The position numbers and the translations under genes were made by a program. Below, piece after piece: positions 31,753 through 45,065 of a DNA stretch of 64,000 bases. The notes below the pieces were generated by a model, which saw only the letters and a list, made by a program, of their open reading frames with translations, was not told where the DNA came from and did not search any database. Source of the stretch: Conoideocrella luteorostrata. Lineage: Eukaryota; Ascomycota; Sordariomycetes; Hypocreales; Clavicipitaceae. How positions within the stretch are numbered: the first letter of the stretch is position 1; the number at the start of each line of letters is the position of its first letter. The stretch covers positions 117,177 to 181,176 of the forward strand of contig JASWJB010000048.1 in NCBI GenBank assembly GCA_032433595.1, read 5' to 3'.

Positions 31753-34700
31753 TCCTTTTCCAAATGAGCTTCTCGATGACAGGACGTTAGCCGATGTCGG
31801 TGTGAGCCCGCGGGCCTACAAGAGTCGAGGATCGGGTATACTGATTGTATTCTTCATGTAGACGACGAGAAGCTTGTCCGAAGGATGAAGATGTTGATGA
31901 AGCCCGCTAGGAGTCGAATGAGGACAAGCTGGAAGGACGATAGCAAGTGGAATAAGGCAGAACCAGAACTGAAGGCAGCAAGTCGATGTGACGGGGTATG
32001 GTCCGGGGTCTGGGACGCAGCAGATGCTGGAAGGGCCGGCTAGTCTCCGATAGGCTCAACGAAAGGCGAGACCTATTACGCAGGCTGGTTGTTAGTGTAT
32101 GGCGAACAAGGAAGTGTACATGCTGGCAAAGGGTGTGGCAGAGAACAGACTCATTGCCGAGAAAAGCAGAAAGGACGAGAAATGAAATGGAAGATTCGCT
32201 TTTCGGGAGAGGCGAACTGGGGGGAACGTTTCGCCTGCGATGTTGGGAGTATCTGGAAATGGCAAGACATCGGGTCCTCTTGGGGGGGGTGACTAACACT
32301 GAGACACTGACGATTCAAGCGTGACGGTTCCAAGTTGCAGTAGGACAGAGAGAAATCCGTCGGAGCTGGTCGTAGCGCCAGGCAAGCTACCAATCCGTCT
32401 ATATAAACGAAAGTTGATGAGCGTGTATGTTGAAGAAATCACACCCTGATGGACGATGGGGGAGTCTCAAGTCGAAGTTGTCGCCCAAAGTCACAAGATA
32501 TTAGTTTAGACGAGGGGTCCAAACAGTATGTGCTGTCGAAGGCAGATAAGACTACCAGAGCAGATTAGATAGATGGGTGGGCACTTGCGCAACCAGGTCA
32601 TGGATGGCGCATGAAGGGAAGACGATGGCTTGTTCTCAGTCAGCCTAGGAAGGCAGGCAGCCGATCCACTCTGGGACGATTAGGTCTGGTGCGAGTGTGC
32701 GAGAATAGGACGGACAGGTGCGTGGCTTGGGTCTAGGTGGTGTGGACGAGGCGAGACAAGACGAGACAGAGCTTATTCGGACAGGGGGCTTATTGTACTT
32801 TGGCTACCAGCCTTCCCGCTTGCTGGCTTTTTATTTATTAATTAAATTTTAATTTTTTTTTGGCTCTCTGGCGGCATATTCCTTACTATTGTACTCCGTA
32901 TATTGTATCTTATAGTACAGGTACTTACTGCAGACCGAAAGCATCAGTAGGTACTCCGTACTCCGCAGTTACTCCGTACACAGACAAATACGGGATGTGC
33001 ACACAGCAGCGTACGTACGACGTGAAAAATGGGGCAGCAGCCTGTGCGCCTTCAAAGATACAAATACTTCAGAAGCGGAGTATGCGAATCAGCTATTTGC
33101 AAAATCAAATTATTAAGGGATAAAACTGGTAAGAAAGGCGAGGGGCGGAGAACGAGAGCCAAAGGTTGGCGATTTAGGGAAACGGGAAGATGACGACTAT
33201 GAGGATGCGGATGAGGAACAGATGGATGACGGAACCACGACAGGCGCTGGCTGGACTTTTTTGGTCGTATGAGGAGCTGGTGGGAGAAGCACCAGACTCG
33301 ACTCCGCTGCACATGGCCGTGACCAGTCAGACCGGCCAGTCCAGCCAGTGGATGCTTTGTGCTCAAGTGAGCGGCTCATTTGGCGTCTCTGGGAGTTCCT
33401 AGTGGTCAATGGTACTGACTGGCCAGCGGTCATTCGTTCTGTTGGTGCCTGGCGGGCGGCAGTGGGCATTGGGGCTTGGGGCCTTGGGGTGAAACAAGGG
33501 GGGGGAGGGCGCCAGCAAGGGCAGTGGCAGTGAGGCTCGTGACAGGTGTGGTGGTCCAGCAGGGTTCCGACAAATCGCATTGATCGCCGCCAGCGAAGTA
33601 TCGAACGCACCAGAACCTGCACAATGAGGAGCATACTCGAGTACAACACAGCACAGCACAAACAGCATAGCGCTACGCACCCAATACCCTGCAACCCCCT
33701 CCCCCTCCTCGGTATCGGCTGTTTACTGATGAGAGGGTGGATGACGCTGGAAGGTCCGGACTTGCAGCGGCCGGTCAGTGGCCACCACCAACAGCAGACT
33801 GCACTCGCACACGGTGGCGCTAGCTGAAGTAGCAGTTTGTAGAGGCCCCGATCCAGTCAGTCAGTTAACTACCTGCGAGCGTGTGCAGTCTGCTCTTCTT
33901 GATTGCTCTGTTTCGGATGCACCAGGCGGCGCAGGGCGCGCCGTCCCATTTACTCCGGCCTACAGCGCCCCCGCAGCTCACTGCGCCTTGTGCACCTCTT
34001 CAGTGTCCAAAATGTCGACTGTTTCGCCCCGATGTCGTGCTGCCGACTGTGTATGTACTGTAGTTATTAGCGCCGGTCAACAGCCATTATTAATGCAGGT
34101 GAGCTGGACTGTGCTGTGACGGCACTCTGATGGAGGTCCCAAACGCGGAGCATCGCCAGAGCCTGGGCTGCACGCGAGAGTCATCTGCTAACGGCAGCCT
34201 GCGCCTTTCCTGCGGCGAGATGTTATTAATATACAAATTTTGAGCGAACGCCCTGGCAGCTGGGACCCAGAACGCTGCCAGTTTCCATTGCTCATCCATC
34301 CGCAGCACACGTCGAGTCCCTGGTCAGTACATTATCGATTCTAGGTCCTTGGCATTGTCAAGGCACTGCTACACACCACGTCCCTCGACATTGGCACTTG
34401 GCGCAGTGACCAGTCTTTTTGATAGGCAATTATGCTCAACGGTTGGTCTGATGAGTCTTCAATACAGCGCGCCGTGGTCGGGCCGCATGCAGGTTGCTCG
34501 GCCATCCATCCCATCAAATGCGATAAGGCATCCCCTTCCCCCGTCCATCCAAGAGCTAACTAGTTGAGCAGTAATACAAGTAGCTGACTCTAGAGCATCG
34601 CCTCGAGCGGCACGGAACGGAACGCCAGATATGATAAGTTGCCCGAAACAGAGCGCCTTGGTGCGAGTCATTCTCTTCCGGTTTTGCAGTTATCAGAGTC

Positions 34701-35074
34701 AACAGCTCCCAAGCTTCCGCACGCTGGCCGGGCGACACGCGAATGGCTTGACAGGCGTCTATCCGCTTCTGAAGTTCACTAAGGCGTAAACACCAGCCCC
34801 ACAGGCACCAATGTCCCATTGACTATCCCGTAAGTTACTCCGTAGGCGAGCCATGCAAACCAGCTTGCCAGTTCAAGCCAGGCATCGACCTTCTAGAGGC
34901 GCCAGGCAAGGTGAGGCAAACGCGGAACGACACAAGCTCAGTTGCTCCCCGCAAAACGCAAAACACAAAACACGTCAGCAAGGGACGAGCTGGCCCTCGC
35001 TTTCGCTACAGTTTGGTTCGCTTTCGCGTTCGCATCATCCTTCGGCATCTTGTCGTCATTACTTTGCGCCATAC

Positions 35075-35126
35075 GCTGTGGCATCCGCTGTGGCATCCGC
35101 TGCGGCATCCGCTGCGACATCCGTTG
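35075..35126. repeat. tandem 12-bp repeat, core TGYGGCATCCGC
   Basis: Four copies follow one another: tgtggcatccgc twice, tgcggcatccgc, then tgcgacatccgt. A partial copy precedes them (gccatacgc). No gene is called here. Confidence 0.75.
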
Positions 35127-37284
35127 CCGGCAGTCTCTACCTCTGCTCTTGCAGCTGCCAACCACCACGTCCACCACTGCGGCCAATCCAACCAACCAGC
35201 CAAGGGACATGTCAAGGATGGCTAGTTTTGCAGACGGCAATAATCATGACTCCTCATACATCACATCCCGGACACCACCCGCTGTGCTCGTAGGTGCCTG
35301 AGGAGTTACTAGGACTGCGGTAAAAGTACCTGACTTCCACTCTCCTTTGTCCCATTACTCGGCATTGGGCAAACTTAACTCTTCCTTATTTGCTGCTTCT
35401 ATCTCACTGATTGGCGCAGTTTATGTGACTAGCGGCCAGTTGACTTTTAATGGCATGGTCTTGTCTGCGGTGCAAGGTCCTGGAGGGACTCTGATGCGAG
35501 GTTTGGTACTACACCACCGATGACTGAACACATCCCAGGTCAGGTCATGTCAGGTCTCCATCGTATGTCAACCCGCGGGCCATGAATCCAACTTTTCAAT
35601 TCGACCAGTATCAACACGGAACGTGTACAAACTAATTGTTGTTAATCCTTCGAACATGCCCCCAGCATCTAGCGCGGTTGTGGATGTGTGTGCCTTGTTG
35701 AAAACCTCCACATATACGGGGTAGTTTTTCGACTTTACTCTTGTCACTTATACATTCTGCAGACTGTATGTGCATCTTTGCCAAAAACAGTTGCCGTGTC
35801 TCCCGCCATGCATAAAGGTGACAACAACGCAAACCCGGGCCAAAAGCAAAATGGTGAGAATGTGATGGATGCCTGGCACTAGAGCCGCAGAGAAATACGC
35901 CAGCATACATGCAGCGTATTCTACAGTGCGTATGATTCGTGACAACAAAATGTGTTGGCTCGGGTGCATGTTTGCTTGCTTGTTGGGTCCAATAACACCC
36001 TGGCAAGCGAACCAGGAACAGAGAGTCATGCCTTTGCCACGCACCCAATCATGCGGCTGCCTTGCCCCCGGAGGCCTGTTTCTGTAGGAAAGTACGGAGC
36101 ACGGGGAGCATATTGTCTCTATCGTGCATATGTGGTACTGTAGTTACTCCGTATGCAGATAAGCTATTGCGGGTCAAGATGGTATTCAGGGTCGAATCGA
36201 GTCTCTTGATGGATCACATAAACCGGCCACGTTCAAATCAAAGCCTGTGATTGACGACTTTGCTTCGACCCGGCAGACGCCATCTGTTACTAGCGGTTCA
36301 ATGTCGAATGGCTTGCGGGCCTTGCTGTTGTTTCCCCTTTTCTCCAGGCCAAAATTATGCCATGATTTGTCGCAATCCCAGCGCAGTTATGCATGTCTCG
36401 TTAGCACAGGACGAACACACGGGGAACACGTTAGTTAGTCACTATGCTTCCCCGGACTAACTAACTAGTCCCAGCACCCGCTAGAGGGCAGTAATGTGAA
36501 GAGAGTACGGAGTAACTACTTCATAACGACGAAAATTGTTCGCTACGCACGCCTATACCTATAGTAATGCGTAAGCGCTGTTGACGGAGACGCATTGTCT
36601 ATTGCTCCCAGCAGCAACCAAGCAGCCAGCCAACCATCGGCCCTGTGCTCGGTACTCCCCACGCACCTACAGTAGGTTCTTGCAATGGGGGGGGCACGCA
36701 ATGGGGCACATCATTCGTCGCGGCGTTCCACAGAGTCACATGAACACGCTATGTACTTGCGTGCTCTAAGCTCCGTGCAATAGTTACCTGAACTGTATAT
36801 ATATATCCGGGCACTCAGTTAGTTACTTAGTCAATGACAAAGCACAGACTACGGAGCACGGAGCAGCTAGCTTGCTGGAAACCGCGGCTCTTATCGGGAC
36901 GAAGAGCCATCTTCAACCTCAGACCCTTCCCTTCGGCTTCGGCATGTTTTACGTGCTGCTTCCATGGATGTACTTCGAGTGCGTCATTGCACTGCCGCTG
37001 CATCCCCGCCACAGCAACTTTGGCGCCATCCCGCCTCGTGCTGACATCACGATCCGGAGCGCTGACGCGAACTGAACTCTCCTCCTGTACTTTTTTTTTC
37101 TTTGTCTCCGCCCGTCAAAATCCAACCATCACCTGACCTATTTGTTGAACACACTATGGAATGCTGATGGGAGATGAGGGGCCCGCGTGGGGGAAAGGGG
37201 GGGGTTATTCGTGTTCCGTTCAGATCCACCTCCCCTGCTGGACCACGTGTGCCACCGACGAACCAACCAGCCCTGCGATCCATC

Positions 37285-37330
37285 GAGTCCAGAGTCCTGT
37301 CCAGAGAGTCCTGTCCAGAGTCCAGAGCCT
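37285..37330. repeat. short tandem repeat, core GAGTCCTGTCCAGA
   Basis: The 14-mer appears twice in tandem, flanked by shortened gagtccaga units on both sides. Confidence 0.65.
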
Positions 37331-38648
37331 CCCTGGCTGCCAACTATACCGTAGCCATGATGTTCCGATGCCCAGATGCACCTATATCACAGAGTGCAGT
37401 CATAGGACCCCAGTAACCAAAAAGCAAAGGGCCTCAAAAAAAGGCTCTGTACTCCGTACTCGTCCGTAACCCCCTCCCTTCTCTCCCCGTCTGCGTCGTG
37501 TCCGTCCGTGTCTTGCTGCTGTACGACAGACCGACCCATCTAACTGAGGCCGAAACGCCCGGCCAACAGACCCGTTCGCCTGCACTGTGCTGTATTGTAC
37601 TATACTGTAACTATAATCCATTGTATTAAGGAGGGCCGGGAATCCTGTCTTGTCCCTCAACGCCGTAAATGTGCGGCGCCACGCAGCTACCTCGCATACC
37701 GTCCACCGTAGAACTTATACATGGCCGCTTGTCAGGTACTCCTGTTGGGGGTGCCTCTCGGCCGCCAAAGTCGGGTATTTAGCAGACCTTTCCTTTGTGT
37801 GTTCTGTTGTAGCCATTCTTGTTTTTTTCATACGAGTCCTACAAAACTTGCTTATAGGAGTCTATTAGATCTCGCATCTGGTTGACCAGTTTGTTCTTGA
37901 TGTTTGCTGTTCTTCTCATCTCGCGCCGCCAAACTAGTAGATGCCTACCCTGGACCTTTGCTCCCTCGATTGCACAACCTCTTTGCTGTTCAGTTCTTCA
38001 CATGCATCAGATATTCTAGCGTCAGGTTGAAAACGCTATTTGGTGCAGATATTCAGCATAACGAAATCGGGTGATGATGATTATGGAAGCTCTGCAACCG
38101 AGAGCCTGACAAGCGACAGGTGTATTTTTGATCTCACCATTGCCATGTCGACATATCGACAAGGAGACACCAGACTTCAGACATGGACGGACACACACAA
38201 CTTTATCCAAAATATGGCAAGTCAATTTCCCATTTCCACACGCTACATCATGGTCCCAATACCACATCCCAAAAAACAGATAATCAACGCCGTCGCGCCA
38301 GTCTGGAGACCTCTATTACTTCGCCGATGTTCGAAAATATGAAATCTCGGTAGTTCATGTCAATCCTCCATCCAGGACTGGGCATTCCGTTTCCCATTGC
38401 GCCTTCATGATGCCAATGGCCGGCTATCTATGAAGGCCATGACCCCTGGCCCTATACGAACCAGGAGGGGTATCTGTGGTATGACAAGAAAGAAAGAAGA
38501 CAAAAGGAGAAGAAAATCCAAGCGTCGCAACATCCACGTTGCCGTTTGATATCCAAAATAAATCCAAAACATCCATGCTCATCAAATGCTTGAACTTGCG
38601 TTCATGTAACTACCGGGTAGGTAGGTCTCTCTTTTTTGGTTGTGTCGT

Positions 38649-40136
38649 TTAATGGCCCCCATCCTTCTCAACGGTGGGAAGCTCCTTAATAGCCTCCGTG
38701 ATAATGCTTAGACCTTTACGGAGCTCGGCCTCCGTAATAACCAGGGGAGGGGCAAATCGAATGATGTCCCCGTGGGTTGGTTTGGCCTACATGCAAAGAA
38801 CGCTGATTAGCCCACAGTGAACAATCAATTGGGGGGGCGGGGCGGATTGACCCTGCGGCGTGACTTACCAGAAGACCTTTCTTCTTCAGGAGCATGCAGA
38901 GATCCCAGGCAGTGCGGCCAGAAGCTGCGGACTCATCAATGACAATGGCGTTCAGAAGGCCCTTGCCACGGATGGTTTTGATAATGGGGGATTTGAGAGC
39001 AGCAAGACTCTCCCGGAAGATGTTACCAAGACGCTCGGCGTTGGCAATCATGTTCTCCTCCTCAATAAGTTCCAGGGCTCGGATGGAAACTGCACAGCCT
39101 AGGGGGTTACCACCATAAGTAGAGCCATGGGTTCCGGGCTCAACGACGAGCATGACGTCCTTGCTGCTCATAACGGCGCTGACAGGGTACATGCCGCCGG
39201 AGATGGCTTTGCCCAAGGTGACCATGTCGGGTTTGATGCCAGACCACTCAGAGGCGAGCATGCGGCCCGTTCGGCCGATACCAGTCTGGATCTCGTCGCA
39301 GATGAGGAGAACGTTGTGCTTTTTGCAGAGAGCGTGGACTTTGACCAGGTAGTCCTCATCCGGCACAACCACGCCGGCCTCGCCCTGAATTGGCTCAACA
39401 AGGAAAGCAGCAGTCTGCTTTCCATGGGCTTCGAGCACCTCCTCAAGGTCGGCAACATTGTTGAATCGAATGGGCTTGCCAGTGGAAGGGCTGGCGGCGC
39501 CAATGTTGGGAATGTAGGGGCCATAGTTGTCCTTGGACTCGGGATCAGTGGATAGTGTAATGGCGGTCATCTGCAAGACAGTTAGTATCTTTGATAGAAT
39601 TGACCTTGAGCGCGCCACTTGCGCGATGGGAATGCCCGTACCGACCGACCATGGAAGTTTTCGGTGACACAGAAAACGAGAGCCTTGTCCTTCTCAACGC
39701 CCTTAACCTTGTACGCCCACTTTCGGGCAACCTTGACTGCAGTTTCAGTGGCCTCAACACCGGTATTCATGGGCAAAACCATCTCATAGCCAAAGACCTG
39801 GCGAATCTTCTCGGCCCACTTGGGAAAGACATCGTTATGGAAGGCACGGGAGGATAGAGTCAGACGGCTGGCCTGCTCGGTCAGAGCCTTGACAAGTTCG
39901 GGATGGCAATGCCCTTGGTTGACGGCACTGTAGGCGGAGAGGAAATCGAGGTACTGGCGGCCCTCCGGATCCCAGACATTAACACCCTTTGCCTTGGAGA
40001 AGACAACTGGCAGAGGGTGGTAGTTATGAGCGGCACACTCATTCTCTGTCTTGATGGCAGCCTCGGTAGAAGCGGCGTGGTACTGGGATTTGGTCCCGGC
40101 GACGTATGGTGCACCGGCCTCTGCGTGGGGTGCCAT
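38649..40136 (-). CDS. CAR2: ornithine aminotransferase
   Basis: PLP enzyme that moves the delta-amino group of ornithine to 2-oxoglutarate, giving glutamate semialdehyde in arginine breakdown and proline synthesis; it is usually cytosolic in fungi. Exons are 40136-39642, 39570-38869 and 38786-38649 (444 residues, normal length). Class III aminotransferase motifs are [58 protein letters not shown] across intron 1, [26 protein letters not shown] with the PLP-binding Asp, and [12 protein letters not shown] with the Schiff-base lysine. The [12 protein letters not shown] motif also fits. There is no mitochondrial presequence. The donor of intron 1 is GTACGG and its branch is TACTAAC. Confidence 0.94.
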
Positions 40137-42268
40137 TTTGAAAGGGCAAAAGGAGAGGGAAAAGGTTCACAATTGAAGATGTAAATAGTGAATTAGGCAG
40201 GCGATCTCGTTCCGATCAGATCGTATAGACGATAGAGTCTCGTTGCAATGTCTAGGATGTCAGGTTAGTGTGCCATGCGAAAGACATGGACCGGATCAAC
40301 GAAAGAGGAATGGATGGACACCGCCAATGAAGACACCGAACAGGCAGTGACGTAAAAGCCACAGGCTGGGTACAGCCCGTACCGTCGGGGTACCCTCTTG
40401 ACCGCACGGGCTGACGCCTGACGGCAAGGTCACTCCGTGCGTCGACGTCGGTAGTCCGGGGTTCGGAGGGGAGAGGAAGGGGGGGGATTGTTTGGCTGCT
40501 GCTAAGCACAACTTAGGCAACTACGTACCTTTTTTTTTTTTTAACGTCAATCCCTTAAAACATGCAGTTGCTTATTTGGGCAACGTGCGGGCGTGCTGGA
40601 ACACTTTAAGGCTTCTGGAAGGCTGAGGAGTGGACGGATTGAACTTGGGAGACAACGATGCTGGACGGACGGAAAATGAAGCAGTTAAAACAGAGACTTC
40701 CTTGAGCGGGGTGCCCAAGGCATTCCCCCTTCCATTTATACGTGGCACGAGACGAGAAAACTTATCATGGCCTCGACGAAGTTTGCCCGCCGCTATACCC
40801 CTAAGTGCAAGTGGACGCGCAGAGCGGAGGCCTGGCGTTGTGAGAGGATGAAAGTGTTGGCTGGACCGGAACGTCAGTGGTGCTCTGTGGTGCCACACCT
40901 TTGCGGGCACGGGGCATCGGCGCTCATGGATAATGACTTGTTAGATGCATCAGAATCAGAATGCCGAAGCCAGCCGGCCCACCAGGAGGGAGGAGGAACG
41001 AGTTGCCAATGGATACCGGCGTGAAGGGCGGCGACAGGCGGCGACGGGCGTCGAAGATATGCTTCCCTTGGCGGCTTTGCCGGTTGGCTCCAGGCTGCCG
41101 ACAGATATGACACTCTGCATGGCAACTATAGATGGGCGTGGCGGAGCCGGACGGCATGCATAATAAATCAGAGGCCTTTGATAAAACACTGGCACCAAAT
41201 TGCCCGGCTATCTCTGCCTCTCCCTCTCGACCGCTGGCTTCTCCGCCTGGTCTTACTCGCCCTGCCCCGAGTTCCACAACGGTGGCTGACCGACCCCCCG
41301 AAATCGCCTACACGGGCAGAGATACGGCAGTACGGCTCCGTAAACCACATGACAGCTGGCCAATGGAGGGGCAAGTATTACGTGACGGCTACTCTCCAAA
41401 CCTGGTCCATCCCCAGACTATCACCGTATCTGAAGATCTAGTCCGTTGCGCTATTCGTTCGGGGGCCATCTGGAACACGTAGAGACAACCAGCCGCCGGA
41501 ATCCTGGGATGGGTGACATGCCGTCGGCGGCGTTGCGACGGAGCACTGCGGTTCGCTGGCTTTGATGCAGCCTTCCCATGCGTCTCGTGGAGATCACCTT
41601 TAACGCTCAAACTGGTGTCCATGTCAGCCTTTGGCTGCCATCTGTGAACGGAGTGCTCCGGCTTTCCTGCATGGCGCTTGGGCCTGCTGTGCAGGAGCCA
41701 TTCACGTACTCCATACATGCACAAAGATAATGAGATAGCTGTCGAGGCTTGTTGAAAACCGGTATCGACCCTGATTGCCCTGCAGGAAGGACAGAGCTCG
41801 TTGCTACTACCCGCAGCGAGGCTGTAAAGACGATTGGCAGAGCCTTGACTGGATTGGCCACGAGCCCCGACACCGGCAGCCGCTGCTCTGGACGGCTGGG
41901 GAGACCCACCGTACTTGAGTTTGTGTGAACTACTCCGTACGGTGCGCCAGGCGGCTTCTTACCCAGCATCGTGATTGGCCCGCAAAAGCCAGATGTGCAG
42001 TTCGTCGACCTCGACATGTCGAACATGCTTCCCATCCATATAACTGGTAACACCATTTAATTGACCCCATCACTCCCGGCACTAAACCCGGCCCGGCAAT
42101 TGCAGAGTATCTACGGAGTAGAAGCATTGTCTTGATTCTTTTTTTGTGTCTAGTCCGGTCTGCCTATCCAAATGAGCATTGACGTTTGTACAGCCTCATA
42201 ACCCCCTTTTGGAAGGGACCTCACTCGAGTGGTTGTGTGCGCCATCCTTTGGATCAAGCAAACGCATA
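40137..42268. other. intergenic region with divergent promoters of CAR2 and GPI10
   Basis: No gene was recognised in 2.1 kb. It has GC-rich short frames without motifs on both strands. A T-run lies at 40530-40541. TACGGAGTA-type motifs lie near 41933 and 42112, the latter about 155 bp upstream of the GPI10 start. Confidence 0.5.
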
Positions 42269-44293
42269 ATGGCAACTACCACTTCACATATTCGCCGTAA
42301 TGAGCGTAATCGACCAATCTTCCTTCAGAATCTCATCATAATACGCCTAATTAATGCTTGGTGGATCAATACTTTCTTCCAACCCGATGAGTTTTTCCAG
42401 TCCTTAGAGCCGGCATGGCGTCTCGCATTTGGTCCTAGCAGCGGCGCATGGCTTACCTGGGTATGTAATATCCTATATCCGGATTTCCCTCTTCTTCTTC
42501 CAAATCTAGAAATTTCTATCAATTACTAAAAAAAAACCCCCCGAATGGCAGGAATGGCACCATCATTTAAGATCGTCGCTTCACCCCATCATCTTCTCGG
42601 CTGGCTATATAGCTGCCGACCTGCTGTCAAAACTCCTTCCTGCGGGCCACATGCTGCGAGCCTCCATTGTAGTTGGCTCACCAAAGGTATTGCAGGCCGT
42701 ATGTGCAGGCCTTTGTGATTGGTACACCTGGCAGCTTGCAGTCAAGATCTTCGGGCCTGACAGCAACACGTCCTTTTTTGCAGTATGTCCCACCCCCCTT
42801 CCACCCAAAGCCCTTTCCGCTGGGCATAATGACCAGGCAGATCTCGACTGACAACGCAAATTTAGCTTTTCCTGCAGCTCTTCAACCCGTGGCAATGGTA
42901 CTGCTCTACCCGTACCTTTTCCAACTCTTTGGAAACCACTCTCACAGTCATGGCTCTGTACTACTGGCCCTGGCGAGTCTTCGGTACCGCAACGCCCACC
43001 AAGGAGAACCCGAGGCCGGCGAATGTCCTAGGAGGCATATGGAGACTTCGAGCATCCCTCTGTTTGGCAGCGCTTGCTGTTGTCTTACGGCCTACGAACA
43101 TCCTCATTTGGGCCACAATTGCAGGCATGGCTTTGACGAGAGTGTCACTGAAAGGCGCCTCACCCGTAACGTGGTCCATGGTGCTCGTACTTGCAAGAGA
43201 GGCCGTTCTCTGCGGTGCGTTGATCCTCGGTATATCCGCCGCATCCGATTACTTCTACTTTGGAGTCTGGACATTTCCTCCCTATAACTGGCTCAATTTC
43301 AACATCTCCAAGTCCCTGGCTGTCTTTTACGGCCGCAACCCGTGGCACTACTATCTATCTCAGGGCTTGCCCCTCCTCTGCACCACCAGCTTGCCCTTTG
43401 CTCTTTGGGGCCTCTACAAACCCGGCGCAGCGTCCACGAACGAAGCCAACGCCCTCCGAACGATATCCTACGCCGTCTTCACCACCGTAGCCGCCCTGTC
43501 GTCCATCTCCCACAAGGAAGTCCGCTTCATCTACCCTCTCCTCCCCATTCTCAGCATCTTAGCCGCCCCTCACGCCGCTACATTCTTCACCTCGCCATCC
43601 CAATCATCCTCCAAGACGGCCCTGTCCCGCCCCCGTATTCGCAACAAGCCATGGCTCTTCTCAGCCCTGGGCGTCAACCTCCTCCTAGCTGGCTATCTGT
43701 CCTTCCTTCACCAGCCTGCCCCTCTCACAGTCCTCTCCTACTTGCGCAAAGAGTATGAGCGTATACACCCGGCATCTGTCGAACTCGCGCACCGTACCGA
43801 CCAGGTTGCTCCCGTACCGGGGGACGAGATGTTCGCCCTGTTCCTGATGCCTTGCCACACTACGCCCTGGCGGTCCCACCTCTATTACCCGGGCCTGCAG
43901 GCTTATGCGCTCAGCTGCGAACCCCCATTGCACACGCAGCCGAATACACTGGAGAGGGAAACCTACCGCGATGAAGCAGACCGGTTCTACGATGATCCTG
44001 TTGCATTTTTGAGAACTGAGCTTTTTGCACCGCACCGTAACATGTTAACCCCCAGGTATATCGTGGGATTCGAGGGCATCGAACCCTGGCTGCTGGAGTT
44101 TCTGGAAACTACCGAAGGCAAGGCTCTTGATATCAAACCGCGCCGTGTGTGGGGTGGCTTCAACGGGCTCTTCAACGAAGATTGGCGAAGAGCAGGTCGT
44201 ATGATCGTCTGGGATACCGGGGTCTACAGCGACGCCCCCCCAGAGAAGAAGAAGAAGAAGGCTCAGGGAGAATCCGTGTATAACAAGCATTGA
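42269..44293 (+). CDS. GPI10: GPI mannosyltransferase 3 (GT22 family)
   Basis: ER membrane enzyme that adds the third, alpha-1,2-linked mannose to the GPI anchor precursor (PIG-B/Gpi10). Exons are 42269-42460, 42552-42782 and 42866-44293 (616 residues). Typical GT22 features are NAWWINTFFQPDEFFQSLEPAW near the N-terminus with the acidic catalytic pair, an NPWQWYCSTRTFSNSLETTL segment, and the family motif HKEVRFIYPLLP. There are about ten hydrophobic segments, and DYFYFGVWTFPPYNWLNFN is a luminal stretch. Exon 3 could also begin at the CTGCAG 12 nt downstream, which would drop Leu-Phe-Leu-Gln in frame; the first AG after the branch CTGAC is TTTAG and is preferred. An upstream in-frame ATG at 42179 would add 30 residues. 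It ends in a lysine-rich tail. Confidence 0.93.
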
Positions 44294-45065
44294 TATGGTC
44301 ACGCATACGGGCATGAACAATTCGAGATTAATGTACTCTAATATATAATTGATATATTGTAGGCCGGGGAATACGCAAAAGGATAAAATAACCATCCTGG
44401 GATATCATTGGTGGAGGAGCGGCTCGTCGACTTTGCGCATCAATATCAAGCTAGTTCCTCCCGCGTCCCTTCGCTCATGAAACGAACAAGTCTGAATAAA
44501 ACAAGATTCAAAGGGGGAATCAGAAATGGCAAGTAAGATTAGGAAATAAACAATTAACGACCTCGTCGCCAAGCTCTTTTGGGCTTCCCCATACATTACA
44601 CTGCAACTATTGTCAAAATATTCTCCGGTCAACCGGCCTTGCTAATCTACTTTTAAAACGGGCTGTGGAGATTGATTGGCACACGAGGGTGGTGCTTTGG
44701 GTATGTATGATGCGTATGCTTAAACATTCCAAATTGAGGCAAAATGCGAGATATGTGGGCTGGCGACGTGCCCAAGCCCAAAAGGATAGCAAAAAAGGAA
44801 AAAAAAACTGGAAGTAGTGACAGACAAAACCATGTCTTGACCAAGCAGAATAGCTCCGGCGCCGGGAACAAGAAGCGGCTCTTGCTCCGTGAACAGGTGG
44901 TATGAGGTGTCGCAATCAGGTTTAGATCCAGCGTTAAACAAGAAAACCACCACAAATCACTGGTCGTCATGACCATATCCAAAACGCCAGATCATCATCA
45001 AAATCTGCTCAATGAATGACGGTAGTAAGCCCAAGGTGGGCGCGGTAGTAAGTTTATCGTTCTTG
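44294..45065. other. convergent 3' region of GPI10 and RhoGAP gene
   Basis: About 770 bp of terminator and 3' UTR sequence. The AT-rich block atgtactctaatatataattgatatattg at about 44330 is a likely polyadenylation area for GPI10. No gene was seen. Confidence 0.5.

Larger units (their letters stand above)
31753..38648. other. gene-poor region, 6.9 kb
   Basis: No gene was recognised on either strand. All frames are short, overlap one another and lack domains or splice logic. The first 0.7-1 kb is probably the promoter and leader of ATG1. It has many copies of the TACGGAGTAC/GTACTCCGTA motif (about 32880, 32951-32980, 34840, 36095, 36140, 36505, 36850 and 37449-37459), CT/GA-rich tracts, short tandem repeats and TA runs. 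It could hold long non-coding RNA or remnants too decayed to identify. Confidence 0.5.

Noticed and set aside
34853..35301. Three overlapping frames of 100-146 codons
   Set aside because: All are by-products of the 12-bp repeat and GC-rich sequence; none has a domain or consistent composition.
39127..39555. 142-codon plus-strand frame
   Set aside because: It is antisense to the ornithine aminotransferase coding exon, a shadow of its codon pattern.
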